This document shows, piece by piece, positions 27,041 through 35,333 of a stretch of 64,000 nt of DNA (the first letter of the stretch is position 1; each line of letters opens with the position of its first letter). This DNA is from Bacteroidota bacterium. GTDB lineage: Bacteria > Bacteroidota > Bacteroidia > Bacteroidales > JAADJA01. Below the pieces are notes generated by a model. That model had not been told where the DNA came from. It searched no databases and saw only the letters and a list, made by a program, of their open reading frames with translations. The stretch is taken from the NCBI GenBank assembly GCA_020444515.1, contig JAHLKX010000005.1, positions 248,001-312,000 of the forward strand, given 5' to 3'. The translations under genes and the position numbers were made by a program.

Positions 27041-27877
27041 TCAGATCAGCTCTTTGAGCTTTTGGGTATAATTTTTTGAAACCGGTACCGGGAAATCGAC
27101 ATTTTCAAAAAACAACCGATACCCTTGTGAGCTGCCTTCAATTTTTTCGATGTGGTTTACATTGGCCAGGTAAGAGCGGTGACACTTAAAAATAAATTTA
27201 TCTTCTTTTAAAAGCTCTTCGGCTTTGGTCAGGCTGTTCCTCACCATCTGGTTTTTAACCGACTGACCTTCCTTCCAGAATACTTCGATATAATTGTTGG
27301 CTGAGCGAATAAACAGTATAAGGCTGACTTTGATGGACAAATTATCCTTCTGGTAATCTGAATCGAAATGAATGAGCTTGTCGGGCTTTGATTTATGTTC
27401 TTTTAGTTTCAGGTTGAGTTCATTGGCTGATTTCAGGTGCGATTGCAATAGGCGGTTCCTGTTAAATACGATCAATACCGACGTGGGAACCACAGCGATC
27501 AGGATCATTTTGATGATCATGTCAAAGCCAAAGGACATGATGCCAAGTGTTTTGTAGTAAAGAAAATAGCCAAATCCCACTGTAAACAGGATCCACAGAT
27601 CCCAGAGAATTTCCTTTTTAACATTCCATGAAGTGCCATGAAATACCCGGGGTAAAAGACTTGGAAGGATCAGCAGATTCAGGCTTAACGACAGAAATGT
27701 AATCACCCCCAGACCGATGGCAAGAAAATATTTTTCACGGGTGGCCAGTGCATCAATATCCAGTGGTTGAAACAAAAACAGAAAAACAAAAACCCCGACA
27801 CTTATGAAAAAAATGATCTTGGTATTGTGCTTCAGGTCATCATTGAATGGATAGGGTTTTTTGAGAAATTCGAGCAT
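27041..27877 (-). CDS. Membrane-bound LytTR-family transcription regulator
   Basis: A 278-residue protein. Four hydrophobic segments lie in the N-terminal half (IIFFISVGVFVFLFLFQP, FLAIGLGVITFLSLSLNLL, LWILFTVGFGYFLYY, IIKMILIAVVPTSVLIVF). A short linker leads to a LytTR DNA-binding domain at about 175-278: LFIRSANNYIEVFW, then KFIFKCHRSYLANVNHIEKI, then FPVPVSKNYTQKLKEL. There is no receiver domain, so the membrane part would be the sensor. A perfect inverted repeat lies directly before the start codon and may be an autoregulatory site. Confidence 0.87.
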   Translation of the reverse strand: MLEFLKKPYPFNDDLKHNTKIIFFISVGVFVFLFLFQPLDIDALATREKYFLAIGLGVITFLSLSLNLLILPSLLPRVFHGTSWNVKKEILWDLWILFTVGFGYFLYYKTLGIMSFGFDMIIKMILIAVVPTSVLIVFNRNRLLQSHLKSANELNLKLKEHKSKPDKLIHFDSDYQKDNLSIKVSLILFIRSANNYIEVFWKEGQSVKNQMVRNSLTKAEELLKEDKFIFKCHRSYLANVNHIEKIEGSSQGYRLFFENVDFPVPVSKNYTQKLKELI

Positions 27878-27879
27878 TG

Positions 27880-27903
27880 TTTACCAGTTAAATATATGGT
27901 AAA
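27880..27903. promoter_or_regulatory. Inverted repeat just upstream of the LytTR gene
   Basis: TTTACCA-N10-TGGTAAA, a perfect 7-bp inverted repeat beginning 3 bp before the ATG at 27877. It may be an operator for the regulator's own gene. The sequence is AT-rich, so chance occurrence is possible. Confidence 0.3.
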
Positions 27904-28057
27904 ATTAGTAAAGTTTATGAGCAAATGACCGAAGGATGAGATAAAAATAAAAAGTTGTAGCCGATTGTTGTTTGTAAACCGGTCATTTATTTTTTTGAAA
28001 TTCCAGGAGAGGATCACCTGTTTGTGAGCAGCGGATCATGGTTTGTAGTTAAACCAA

Positions 28058-28513
28058 TCAATTCTCCCGCAGCACATACTCATCATACTCAATCTCGAAG
28101 CGGAGTTTGTGCTTGCTCTCCTCCTGGGCCAGGCCAAGGAATACATCTTTAAGCTGGGCATTGGGAGCGCGGTCAGCTAAAGCGGTGTAGAGTTTGAAGG
28201 CAGCCTTCTCCTTTTTCATGGCCAGGATTAGGGCTTCCTCATAGGTCATATTGGTGGTGGGTTTAACATTTACCACAAAGTCGGCGATCTTCAGGTCCTG
28301 GATCTGCTCTTTTTCCATGGTATAAAAACCTTCTTCCTTGATCTTCATCAGGCGCATCTTATGTTTGATCTCCTCTTCGGCAAACTCGGTGAAGACCTGA
28401 CGCATGTCGTCGGTTTTGGCATTTTCAGCCAGCTCGGTGTAAAAATCGACTGCCAGTTGTTCTTCGTTCATGGCAAAGTCGAGAATATCGTCAACGTTTT
28501 CGAATTTTTTCAT
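28058..28513 (-). CDS. Ferritin-like / rubrerythrin-type diiron protein
   Basis: A 151-residue four-helix diiron protein. The metal-ligand pattern is internally duplicated: EEQLAVDFY with EFAEEEIKHKMRL in the first half, and KKEKAAFKLY with GLAQEESKHKLRF in the second. No rubredoxin CxxC domain follows, so it is the shorter ferritin-family form rather than a full rubrerythrin. It probably binds iron and reduces peroxide in the cytoplasm of an anaerobe. It lies downstream of the redox operon but is separated from it by repeat arrays and the GxxExxY gene. Confidence 0.88.
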   Translation of the reverse strand: MKKFENVDDILDFAMNEEQLAVDFYTELAENAKTDDMRQVFTEFAEEEIKHKMRLMKIKEEGFYTMEKEQIQDLKIADFVVNVKPTTNMTYEEALILAMKKEKAAFKLYTALADRAPNAQLKDVFLGLAQEESKHKLRFEIEYDEYVLREN

Positions 28514-28543
28514 GATGTTATGTTTTTGTTTGTTTAGCTATTC

Positions 28544-28623
28544 CACAGAGAGCCACAAAGAACCACAGAGTTTCACAGAGTTTTCTTTGTGTTCCTCTGC
28601 GCCTCCTCTGTGAACCTCTGTGG
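28544..28623. repeat. Decamer array, copy A: imperfect 80-bp hairpin
   Basis: Four units of CACARAGNNN (28544-28580) are followed by four reversed units of CTYTGYGNNN (28590-28623). The outer ends are a perfect inverted repeat TTCCACAGAG/CTCTGTGGAA (28541-28625). The period of 10 bp is strict. A TTAGCTATT motif precedes it, as it does copies B and C. Confidence 0.9.
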
Positions 28624-28642
28624 AAATATTTTTTAGCTATTT

Positions 28643-28679
28643 CACAGAGAACCACAAAGAACCACAGAGTTACACAGAG
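28643..28679 (+). repeat. Decamer array, copy B (single arm)
   Basis: Four CACARAGNNN units at exact 10-bp spacing, preceded by TTAGCTATT. It ends one base before the stop codon of the GxxExxY gene (28681). It has the same orientation as the first arms of copies A and C, and no reversed arm of its own. Confidence 0.9.
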
Positions 28680-28680
28680 G

Positions 28681-29055
28681 TTAGTTGATTATTCTTTTTA
28701 CTCCATCCACTAATTTTGAGACATTAAAGTTTATTAATAGCCCCAGTTTATAGTCGCCCAATTTTAAATAAGTCAATACCTGTGCGAAGTGCACATCGGT
28801 AAAGGCATCAACGGTTTTTATTTCAACTACTACTTTGTTTTCCACCAATAAATCCATCCGGTAACCATGGTCCAACTTCACCTCTTTGTAAACAATCGGC
28901 ATCGGTTGCTCTTTAACTACGCGCAAACCTCGGTTAACAAGTTCATAAAACAAACACTCCTGATATGCTGATTCCAGCAATCCCGGACCCAGGGCTCTGT
29001 GCACCTCAATGGCAGCACCGATGATCTCTTTGGATATGTTGTTTATTTCTCGCAT
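28681..29055 (-). CDS. GxxExxY family protein (PD-(D/E)XK nuclease-like)
   Basis: A 124-residue protein with the naming motif GLLESAYQECL and a PD-(D/E)XK-type core: GYRMDLLVENKVVVEIKTVD, in which the D and ExK would be the metal-binding residues. The family is widespread as isolated small genes of unknown function. It sits alone between the redox operon and the ferritin-like gene, in the same direction, and is bracketed on both sides by decamer arrays that share the TTAGCTATT lead. No toxin or antitoxin partner is visible. See the cassette finding. Confidence 0.9.
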   Translation of the reverse strand: MREINNISKEIIGAAIEVHRALGPGLLESAYQECLFYELVNRGLRVVKEQPMPIVYKEVKLDHGYRMDLLVENKVVVEIKTVDAFTDVHFAQVLTYLKLGDYKLGLLINFNVSKLVDGVKRIIN

Positions 29056-29070
29056 TATTTTTAGCTATTA

Positions 29071-29168
29071 CACAGAGTTACACAAAGAATCACAGAGTTT
29101 CGCAGAGATCTTTGTGGTCCTCTGTGCCTCCTCTGTGAACCCCTGCCTGCCCGCAGGCAGGTCTGTGA
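29071..29168. repeat. Decamer array, copy C: hairpin arms with inserted palindrome
   Basis: Four CACARAGNNN units (29071-29107) are followed by reversed CTYTGTG units (29110-29137), as in copy A. The reversed arm is interrupted after AACC by a 20-bp palindrome, then resumes with TCTGTG. It is preceded by TTAGCTATT. It fills the gap between the GxxExxY start and the stop of the large redox gene at 29175. Confidence 0.9.
29142..29161. repeat. REP-like 20-bp palindrome inserted in array copy C
   Basis: CCTGCCTGC-CC-GCAGGCAGG, perfect 9-bp arms with a 2-nt loop. Comparison with copy A, where AACC is joined directly to TCTGTG, shows that these 20 bases are additional. Confidence 0.85.
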
Positions 29169-29174
29169 AAAAGC

Positions 29175-32100
29175 TCACGCTTTCAAAGACTGTTCAAATT
29201 GCTCCTCAAACCGTTTCACCACCACATCGCAGCCATAGTTGAACGTGCGGTTGCAGTTTTCTGCCTGTGTGAAATGGAATTGGAGCTTCTCTTCTTTTTG
29301 TTCTTCCGGCAGCAACTTGATCGCCTCCATCATCACATCCTTCGGTGATTCAAAGCCATTCAACTTAAACTTATTAAGAATGGTGCTCAGCTGTTTCAAT
29401 GAGGTCATTTCCGTTTTTGATGGGAGCACTGCTTCAAATTCCTGTATCGTTTTGTGCGTATTGGTGAAACTTCCACCAATTTCAAATGGCATGGATGCCG
29501 GCAGGATCAGGTCGGCATGTTTGGCCGTCTCGGTCATAAAATAATCCTGCACCATCACAAAATCGGCCACCGACAACCACCCCGAAACTTTCACCTTGTT
29601 CTGAGCACATCCCAACGGGTCCTCGCCGAAGATGAACATGTTTTTCAGGGTTCCTTTTTCCAGGGATTCAAACTGACTGCTGTTCAACGTTTCCGGTAGC
29701 TCCTTCACCTTCCAGGTTTTCTTCAGTTTTTTCTGAAGATCCTTATCATTGATATCCTGTGCACCCACACCCAGTTTCGGGCAGATGCCCATGTCGAACA
29801 ATCCCTGGGAGTTGTTCTTTTCTTTCAGCGGCATCAGTCCCATTGACGTCTTGCCCAGCTTTCCGGTGATCATCGCCAGGTTTTTCAGTTCGAAAGAAGC
29901 ATCCGCACAAACCTCTTTTTCAGAAAAGATAATGATGGCGTTCATCTGGTTGTTGAATTCCTTGGCAAACTCGATGATCTGATCCATGAACTCCACACCC
30001 GACTTATTCACCAGGTCCATGAAGTTTTCCTTCAGCAGTTGCTCTTTGTATTCCTCATATCCCTCACAGCGGTCCTTGATGAACAGCCCGTTGTGGAAAC
30101 CATTCGACACCAGGTAATAATTCACTGCTTTGATGAAGTGATAATAGGATTTAATCTTCAAAACGTTATCGACCTTATGGGCCATCTTGCTATCCTCATG
30201 TATCGTAACCAGTTCAACAGGGATGCTATTTTTATTCATGGCGTTGTTCACCATAAAGCCGGCTACCGCATTGTCCGTGTTGATCTCAGATCCAAGCAGG
30301 TATATTTTACTTGCTCCTCCCAGTTGCTCAAACGGCACACTGGCAAAAGAATCGAAGATATACCCATCACCCCGGTTCAGATAATGGAAGCTGGTAATAT
30401 TGTTTGTCATCGCTGCGCCGCGGGCCAGTTTTTGGATCAGGTAAAGCTCTTCGTTGGTGAGCCTTGCGCCGGCAAAGAAGGCGTTGTCATCCGGGTTGGA
30501 GGCTTTGATCCTTTCGGTTACCAGATCGATTGCTTTTTTGAATGAGATCTCCTCGAATCGGCCATTTACCTTTAGCATCGGCTTGTTGATGCGGCTCACA
30601 TCGTTGATGTAATTGTACCCGAATTTCGGGAAACGACAAAGGTTGCCATCTTTGTTCACCAGGCCTTCGGCACCGGTTACGTTCATTACAAAACCATTTT
30701 TGTGGTTCAGTTCCACCTTACAACCGATGGAACAATAGTTACACACCGTTTCGGCTGGTTCCAGTTTTACCGGCCCCGGTTTGAACAGCACATTTTCGGT
30801 GATGGCACCTGTGGGGCAGGTGGAGATACACATCCCGCACGATTCGCAGTAGGTATCCTGCAGCTTGTCGCCCATGCTGGGAGCCACGAAGGTATCGAAA
30901 CCGCGGTTTACCAAACCGAGGGCATTGGCACCGACCACATCACGGCATATTCTCACACAGCGCGAACAAAGGATGCATTTGTTGTTATCGATCTCGATGA
31001 ATGGATGCCTGAAATCGACTTCATGTTCCTTGAATTCCCCTTTGTATTTCCCCTGCTCGGCATTGTATTCGGTGCTGTGTTTTTTCAAGTCGCAGGTGAA
31101 ATACTCAGAACAACCACACTCCAAACAGCGCTGCGTTTCATGTTTGGCTACTTCTTCACTATCGTAACCCAATTCCACCTCTTTGAAATTCACCCGGTCC
31201 TTGGGATCAAGGGTCGGCATCTCCTCGCGGATCTGTTTGTCGTATTTCCCCACATAATCTGCAGCAATCTGTGGTTTGAAATTATCACGTTTCGAAAGGA
31301 ACTCTGCTTTTTCAGGTTCGATGGGTTGCCCTGTAAGAAACTGATGACAGCTCCGTGATGCTATTTTTGCCTGACCGATGGCCTCAATCAATGTAGCTGG
31401 ACCCGTCACACCATCCCCAGCTGCAAATACATTGGGAATTCCGGTTTGCAGCGTTTTTGGATCGGCATCGATGTCGCCCCAACGATTTTGCATTAATCCT
31501 CCATTGGTATTTAAATGGGCATTGATGTCCTCCAGGAAATTCACATCGGTTTTTTGCCCGATAGCGGCCAAAACATAATCTACTTCAAGCTCGAACTCTG
31601 AACCTTCGATGGGAATGGGCCGTCTTCTGCCCGAAGCATCGGGTTCTCCAAGTTGCATTTTCAGGCAGGTGATCGATTTTACTTTTCCGTCTTTGTCTTT
31701 ATTGATGCGTGTTGGATTGGTAAGCAAGAGATATTCGACACCTTCCAGTTTTGATTCATGGATCTCGATGGGATTGGCCGGCATCTCATTTTCGGTCCGG
31801 CGGTAGATCACATACACCTGGTCGGCATTGCAGCGTTTGGAAGTCCGGCAGCAGTCCATGGCAGTATTACCACCACCAATAACGGCTACTTTCTTTCCTT
31901 TAAAGTCAAAACGCTCACCGGTCATTTCCATCTCTTTCAGGAAATCGATCCCGGAGAAAACGTTTTCGGCATCATCACCCTCGCATCCAATCCTTGTTCC
32001 TTTTTGTGAGCCGATGGTTAAAATGACGGCATCATATTTTTCTTTTAATTCTTTAAAGCTGACATTGTCACCGAGGCGTTTATTGTAAAAAATATTCACC

Positions 32101-32879
32101 CCTAGTTCGGTGATGTTGTCCACCTCTTTTTGCAAAATATCATTGGGCAAACGGTATTCGGGAATCCCATATCGGAGCCATCCACCGGGTTTGGGAGCCG
32201 CTTCATAAATGTCCACCTGGTGACCTTCTTTCTGCATAAAAAATCCGCAGGAAACACCACCCGGTCCGGCACCGATCACAGCCACCTTTTTGCCGGTCGA
32301 TTCCTTCACTTCAGGTTTCCACTTATTGGGTGATTCCAGGTCGATGTCGGAAGCAAAACGTTTCAGGTAGTCGATCCCGACAGGGGCACCTTCATCCAGT
32401 AAATTCCTGCGGCAAGCCACCTCACAGGGACGCACGCACACGCGGCCGCAGACAGCCGGCAACGGATTGGTTTCCTTGATCAAGGCCACCGCTTCATGGT
32501 ACATGCCTTTTTCGATGTAGGAGATATAACCCTGCACATCCACGCCGGCCGGACAGGTTTGTTTACAAGGGCCTGCACAATCGGCATAGTGATTGCTCAC
32601 CAGCAGGTCGAGGGCGGTCTTACGCGCTTTGCTCACCCGGTCGTTGTGGGTGACGATCTTCATCCCTTCCACGATCTTCGTGGAGCAGGAGGGCTGCAGG
32701 CCCCGGTATCCTTCAATTTCCACCACGCACACATAACACGACGAATAGGGTTCCAGCCGCGGGTCGTGGCACAAGGTCGGAATTTCGATGTTCAGGCGTT
32801 GAGCTAATTCCAGCACGGTTTCTCCCTGTTTTCCTTTGACAATCTTACCGTTAAGAATGATATTTAATTGTTCGCTCAT
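29175..32879 (-). CDS. Multidomain iron-sulfur flavoprotein: 2Fe-2S, GltD-like FAD/NAD, ferredoxin and degenerate molybdopterin-type domain
   Basis: A 1234-residue protein. Residues 1-80: NuoG-type 2Fe-2S domain with C37, C48, C51, C65. Residues 100-160: GltD-type cysteine cluster (C101, C105, C109, C144, C148, C152, C156). Residues 198-515: FAD and NAD(P) sites GAGPGG (203-208) and GGGNTAMDC (335-343), as in NfnB and the glutamate synthase small subunit. Residues 585-600: a further C-rich segment. Residues 625-695: two 4Fe-4S motifs (CILCSRC, CESCGMCISTC). Residues 705 to about 1180: molybdopterin-oxidoreductase-like domain with Fe-S ligands C713, C716, C720, C748. At the place where formate dehydrogenases carry Sec/Cys (after ARxTNEE...TNNI) the sequence is TSFHYLNRGDGY, with no Cys, so formate oxidation is doubtful. 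It is cotranscribed with NuoF/NuoE-like genes and is probably the third subunit of a bifurcating NAD(P)/ferredoxin oxidoreductase. Confidence 0.85.
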   Translation of the reverse strand: MSEQLNIILNGKIVKGKQGETVLELAQRLNIEIPTLCHDPRLEPYSSCYVCVVEIEGYRGLQPSCSTKIVEGMKIVTHNDRVSKARKTALDLLVSNHYADCAGPCKQTCPAGVDVQGYISYIEKGMYHEAVALIKETNPLPAVCGRVCVRPCEVACRRNLLDEGAPVGIDYLKRFASDIDLESPNKWKPEVKESTGKKVAVIGAGPGGVSCGFFMQKEGHQVDIYEAAPKPGGWLRYGIPEYRLPNDILQKEVDNITELGVNIFYNKRLGDNVSFKELKEKYDAVILTIGSQKGTRIGCEGDDAENVFSGIDFLKEMEMTGERFDFKGKKVAVIGGGNTAMDCCRTSKRCNADQVYVIYRRTENEMPANPIEIHESKLEGVEYLLLTNPTRINKDKDGKVKSITCLKMQLGEPDASGRRRPIPIEGSEFELEVDYVLAAIGQKTDVNFLEDINAHLNTNGGLMQNRWGDIDADPKTLQTGIPNVFAAGDGVTGPATLIEAIGQAKIASRSCHQFLTGQPIEPEKAEFLSKRDNFKPQIAADYVGKYDKQIREEMPTLDPKDRVNFKEVELGYDSEEVAKHETQRCLECGCSEYFTCDLKKHSTEYNAEQGKYKGEFKEHEVDFRHPFIEIDNNKCILCSRCVRICRDVVGANALGLVNRGFDTFVAPSMGDKLQDTYCESCGMCISTCPTGAITENVLFKPGPVKLEPAETVCNYCSIGCKVELNHKNGFVMNVTGAEGLVNKDGNLCRFPKFGYNYINDVSRINKPMLKVNGRFEEISFKKAIDLVTERIKASNPDDNAFFAGARLTNEELYLIQKLARGAAMTNNITSFHYLNRGDGYIFDSFASVPFEQLGGASKIYLLGSEINTDNAVAGFMVNNAMNKNSIPVELVTIHEDSKMAHKVDNVLKIKSYYHFIKAVNYYLVSNGFHNGLFIKDRCEGYEEYKEQLLKENFMDLVNKSGVEFMDQIIEFAKEFNNQMNAIIIFSEKEVCADASFELKNLAMITGKLGKTSMGLMPLKEKNNSQGLFDMGICPKLGVGAQDINDKDLQKKLKKTWKVKELPETLNSSQFESLEKGTLKNMFIFGEDPLGCAQNKVKVSGWLSVADFVMVQDYFMTETAKHADLILPASMPFEIGGSFTNTHKTIQEFEAVLPSKTEMTSLKQLSTILNKFKLNGFESPKDVMMEAIKLLPEEQKEEKLQFHFTQAENCNRTFNYGCDVVVKRFEEQFEQSLKA

Positions 32880-32913
32880 TTGTATTCTTTGCTTTTAGCT
32901 TTTTAAGCTGTTA

Positions 32914-32994
32914 CACAGAGGGCCGCGGAGCAACACAGAGAACCACAGAGCATTATCTCTGTGAAACTTTGTACCTCCTCTGTGTGTCTCTGTG
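32914..32994. repeat. Decamer array, copy D: gene-free hairpin inside the redox operon
   Basis: Four CACAGAG-type units at 10-bp spacing (32914-32950, second unit degenerate CGCGGAG) are followed by reversed CTCTGTG units (32957-32994). Same family as copies A-C, but with no gene inside. It lies in the 149-bp gap between the NuoF-like and the 1234-residue gene. Confidence 0.88.
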
Positions 32995-33028
32995 AAACAA
33001 CCATTTCAAATAATTTTTTAACCAAAAT

Positions 33029-34807
33029 CTAATTCACCAAAATGGCGTCAAACTTACACTTTGAGTAACAGGCCCCGCATTGGATACACGCCTCCTGGTT
33101 GATAAAATGCACCTCCTTGCGGGCGCCGTCGATACAGTTCGACGGGCAGTTTTTCGCACACACCGTACAGCCGGTACATTTCTCCGGATCAACGGTGTAA
33201 GTCAGCAGCGGTTTACAAACTTTTGCCGGACATTTTTTATCGATAATGTGCGCTTCGTACTCATCCCTGAAATATTTTAAGGTGGTCAACACCGGGTTTG
33301 GTGCCGTTTGACCAAGTCCGCAGAGTGAACTTTCTTTGATCTGGTATGAGAGATCTTCCAGCATTTCGATATCACCTTCCTGACCTTCGCCTTCGGTGAT
33401 GCGTGTCAAAATCTCAAGCATCCGTTTGGTTCCCACACGGCAAAATGTACATTTTCCGCAGCTTTCCTTTTGGGTAAAATCGAGGAAGAATTTGGCCACG
33501 TCAATCATGCAGGTGGTTTCATCCATCACTACCATTCCGCCCGAACCCATGATGGCACCAGTGGAGTTCACCGAGTCGTAGTCGATGGGAATATCCGCCA
33601 GGTGCTCAGGAATACATCCTCCCGAAGGACCGCCCATCTGAACAGCCTTGAAACGCTTATCATTTTGAATGCCACCACCCAGTTTGAAGATTACATCGCG
33701 GATGCTCATGCCCATCGGTACTTCCACCAGTCCGGAACGTTTGATCTTACCAGCCAGTGCGAATACCTTGGTCCCCTTGCTTTTTTCGGTCCCGTATTTG
33801 GCATATTCCTTTGCACCGTTGATGATGATCCAGGGGATATTGGCATAGGTTTCGACGTTGTTGATGTTGGTCGGCTTTTTCCACAGGCCTGATGCAGCCG
33901 GGAAAGGCGGCCGTTTACGCGGCATCCCGCGCTGTCCTTCCACAGAAGCGATCAGCGCTGTTTCCTCACCGCAGACAAAGGCACCGGCACCTTCCTTGAT
34001 GTACATATCGAAATTAAATCCCTGGATACCGAGAATATTTTTGCCGAGATAGCCTCTTTCGCGTGCCTGTTTAATAGCGATCTCCAGCCGTTTGATGGCC
34101 AGCGGATATTCAGCACGGCAGTAAATCACGCCACCTGTAGCTTCTATTGCATACGCACCGATGATCATTCCCTCAACAACAGAATGCGGGTCACCCTCCA
34201 GCACCGAACGGTCCATGAATGCGCCGGGATCACCTTCATCAGCATTGCAGATGATGTACTTTTCATCAGCTTTATTGTTGTTGGCGAACTTCCATTTTAA
34301 TCCGGTAGGAAAGCCACCACCACCACGGCCACGCAATCCCGATTCGAGCATGCTCTGGATCACATCCAGCCGCGACATGGCTGAGCCGGCGATCTTCTTG
34401 ATGGCCCGATAACCATTCCGCTCTTCATATTCATCAATCGATTCCGGATCGATGTACCCGCAATTTCGCAGAGCGATCTTCACCTGGTCATCGGTGTAAC
34501 TGTTGTCAACCGTTTCGAAGAGGTCGGTATGCACCACATAATCCTTAATGGGGTTGTGCTGACTGATATGCTGATTGATCAACTCAACGGCTTTGTTCTC
34601 ATCGATATCACCATAAAGATAAGATCCCGATTCATCGATAATCTCCACCAGTGGCTCGCGATAACACATGCCAATGCAACTGGTTTTTTTCAGTTCAAAG
34701 TCGAGTTTTTCAGCCACCTGCAGCGCCGCGATCTTGTCGTACACTTTTTTAGCACCTGCTGCTACACCGCAACTTCCGAGACCGACGATTACTTTTGCTT
34801 GTGTCAT
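33029..34807 (-). CDS. NuoF/HydB-like NADH-binding flavoprotein subunit
   Basis: A 592-residue protein. An N-terminal thioredoxin-like ferredoxin domain (C13, C44, C48) precedes the FMN/NADH core with GLRGRGGGGFPTGLKWKFA near residue 165 and GAGAFVCGEETALIASVEG near 275. The NuoF 4Fe-4S site is ESCGKCTFCRVGTKRM near 440. A C-terminal 2[4Fe-4S] ferredoxin domain follows (CTGCTVCAKNC, CIQCGACYSKC). This order is that of HydB of electron-bifurcating hydrogenases and of related NADH-ferredoxin enzymes, not of respiratory NuoF, which lacks the C-terminal ferredoxin. No hydrogenase H-cluster gene is seen nearby; the partner is the 1234-residue protein downstream. Confidence 0.92.
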   Translation of the reverse strand: MTQAKVIVGLGSCGVAAGAKKVYDKIAALQVAEKLDFELKKTSCIGMCYREPLVEIIDESGSYLYGDIDENKAVELINQHISQHNPIKDYVVHTDLFETVDNSYTDDQVKIALRNCGYIDPESIDEYEERNGYRAIKKIAGSAMSRLDVIQSMLESGLRGRGGGGFPTGLKWKFANNNKADEKYIICNADEGDPGAFMDRSVLEGDPHSVVEGMIIGAYAIEATGGVIYCRAEYPLAIKRLEIAIKQARERGYLGKNILGIQGFNFDMYIKEGAGAFVCGEETALIASVEGQRGMPRKRPPFPAASGLWKKPTNINNVETYANIPWIIINGAKEYAKYGTEKSKGTKVFALAGKIKRSGLVEVPMGMSIRDVIFKLGGGIQNDKRFKAVQMGGPSGGCIPEHLADIPIDYDSVNSTGAIMGSGGMVVMDETTCMIDVAKFFLDFTQKESCGKCTFCRVGTKRMLEILTRITEGEGQEGDIEMLEDLSYQIKESSLCGLGQTAPNPVLTTLKYFRDEYEAHIIDKKCPAKVCKPLLTYTVDPEKCTGCTVCAKNCPSNCIDGARKEVHFINQEACIQCGACYSKCKFDAILVN

Positions 34808-34812
34808 ATTTG

Positions 34813-34840
34813 TTTCAAGTTTCAGGTTTCAAGTTTCAGG
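34813..34840 (+). repeat. Heptamer array, left arm of four-helix cassette 1
   Basis: Four exact tandem heptamers alternate GTTTCAA, GTTTCAG, GTTTCAA, GTTTCAG. The array starts 6 bp upstream of the NuoF-like start codon, so it occupies that gene's ribosome-binding region. Confidence 0.9.
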
Positions 34841-34890
34841 TTGGCGAGATTGCCACTGAGCTGACAAGACGAAACTTTATCCTGTTTTAT

Positions 34891-35289
34891 TTACTTTTTG
34901 TATTTTGTTCCTTTATAACTGCTTCCTTTTAAATAGGTCATGAATCTTGAAATTTTTCGGATCAGATTCATTGATTTTTCAAAATAGTATTCAAATTTTT
35001 CCTGCGTTAAATGTTTTCTGTCCAGCGCTCTGTATAATTGGGATCTGGTTTCTCCTGCCGATCCCTTGGCAATACTGAGAAATTGTAAAAATTCAGGCTT
35101 GCCATCCCGTTCATATCCTTCCGCAATATTATCCATTACAGACCCCGAAGATTTTCTGATTTGCCATTTTAAATCATTGTCATTTGCAAAAGTTCCCTCC
35201 AGAGTTTCATTGTAGATTCCAAGTGCAAGTTCCCTGGCGAATTGCCATATTTCCAAATCCTCAAATTTTTCAATTGTAGCCATATCCAT
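34891..35289 (-). CDS. Four helix bundle protein (23S rRNA intervening-sequence protein family)
   Basis: About 132 residues, start at ATG 35289 (MDMATIEKF; the frame opens at a TTG one codon earlier, and ATG 35283 is also possible). Family features: EDLEIWQFARELALGIY, then QIRKSSGSVMDNIAEGYERD, then FLSIAKGSAGETRSQLYRAL. These S23-type proteins form four-helix bundles (oligomers in known structures), some are encoded inside 23S rRNA intervening sequences, and the fold is related to the Avd protein of diversity-generating retroelements. Function is unknown. Here it interrupts the NuoE-NuoF gene pair and is bracketed by inverted heptamer arrays. Confidence 0.92.
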   Translation of the reverse strand: MDMATIEKFEDLEIWQFARELALGIYNETLEGTFANDNDLKWQIRKSSGSVMDNIAEGYERDGKPEFLQFLSIAKGSAGETRSQLYRALDRKHLTQEKFEYYFEKSMNLIRKISRFMTYLKGSSYKGTKYKK

Positions 35290-35333
35290 CAACTTAATTG
35301 CAACTCAATCCTATCAAGTTCGTAGCTCCCAAC

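Noticed and set aside
29009..29242. Plus-strand ORF of 77 codons containing NPCLPAGRS
   Set aside because: It runs across the repeat array and palindrome at 29071-29168 and overlaps two real genes on the other strand; the CLPAGR peptide is a translation of the palindrome.
30702..31358. Plus-strand ORF of 218 codons
   Set aside because: Antisense to the Fe-S/FAD part of the 1234-residue gene, no start context or family features; a shadow of the coding strand.
29175..32879. Formate dehydrogenase alpha subunit
   Set aside because: The molybdopterin-type domain lacks the Sec/Cys region and the rest matches NuoG/GltD-type electron transfer, so I did not name it fdhA.
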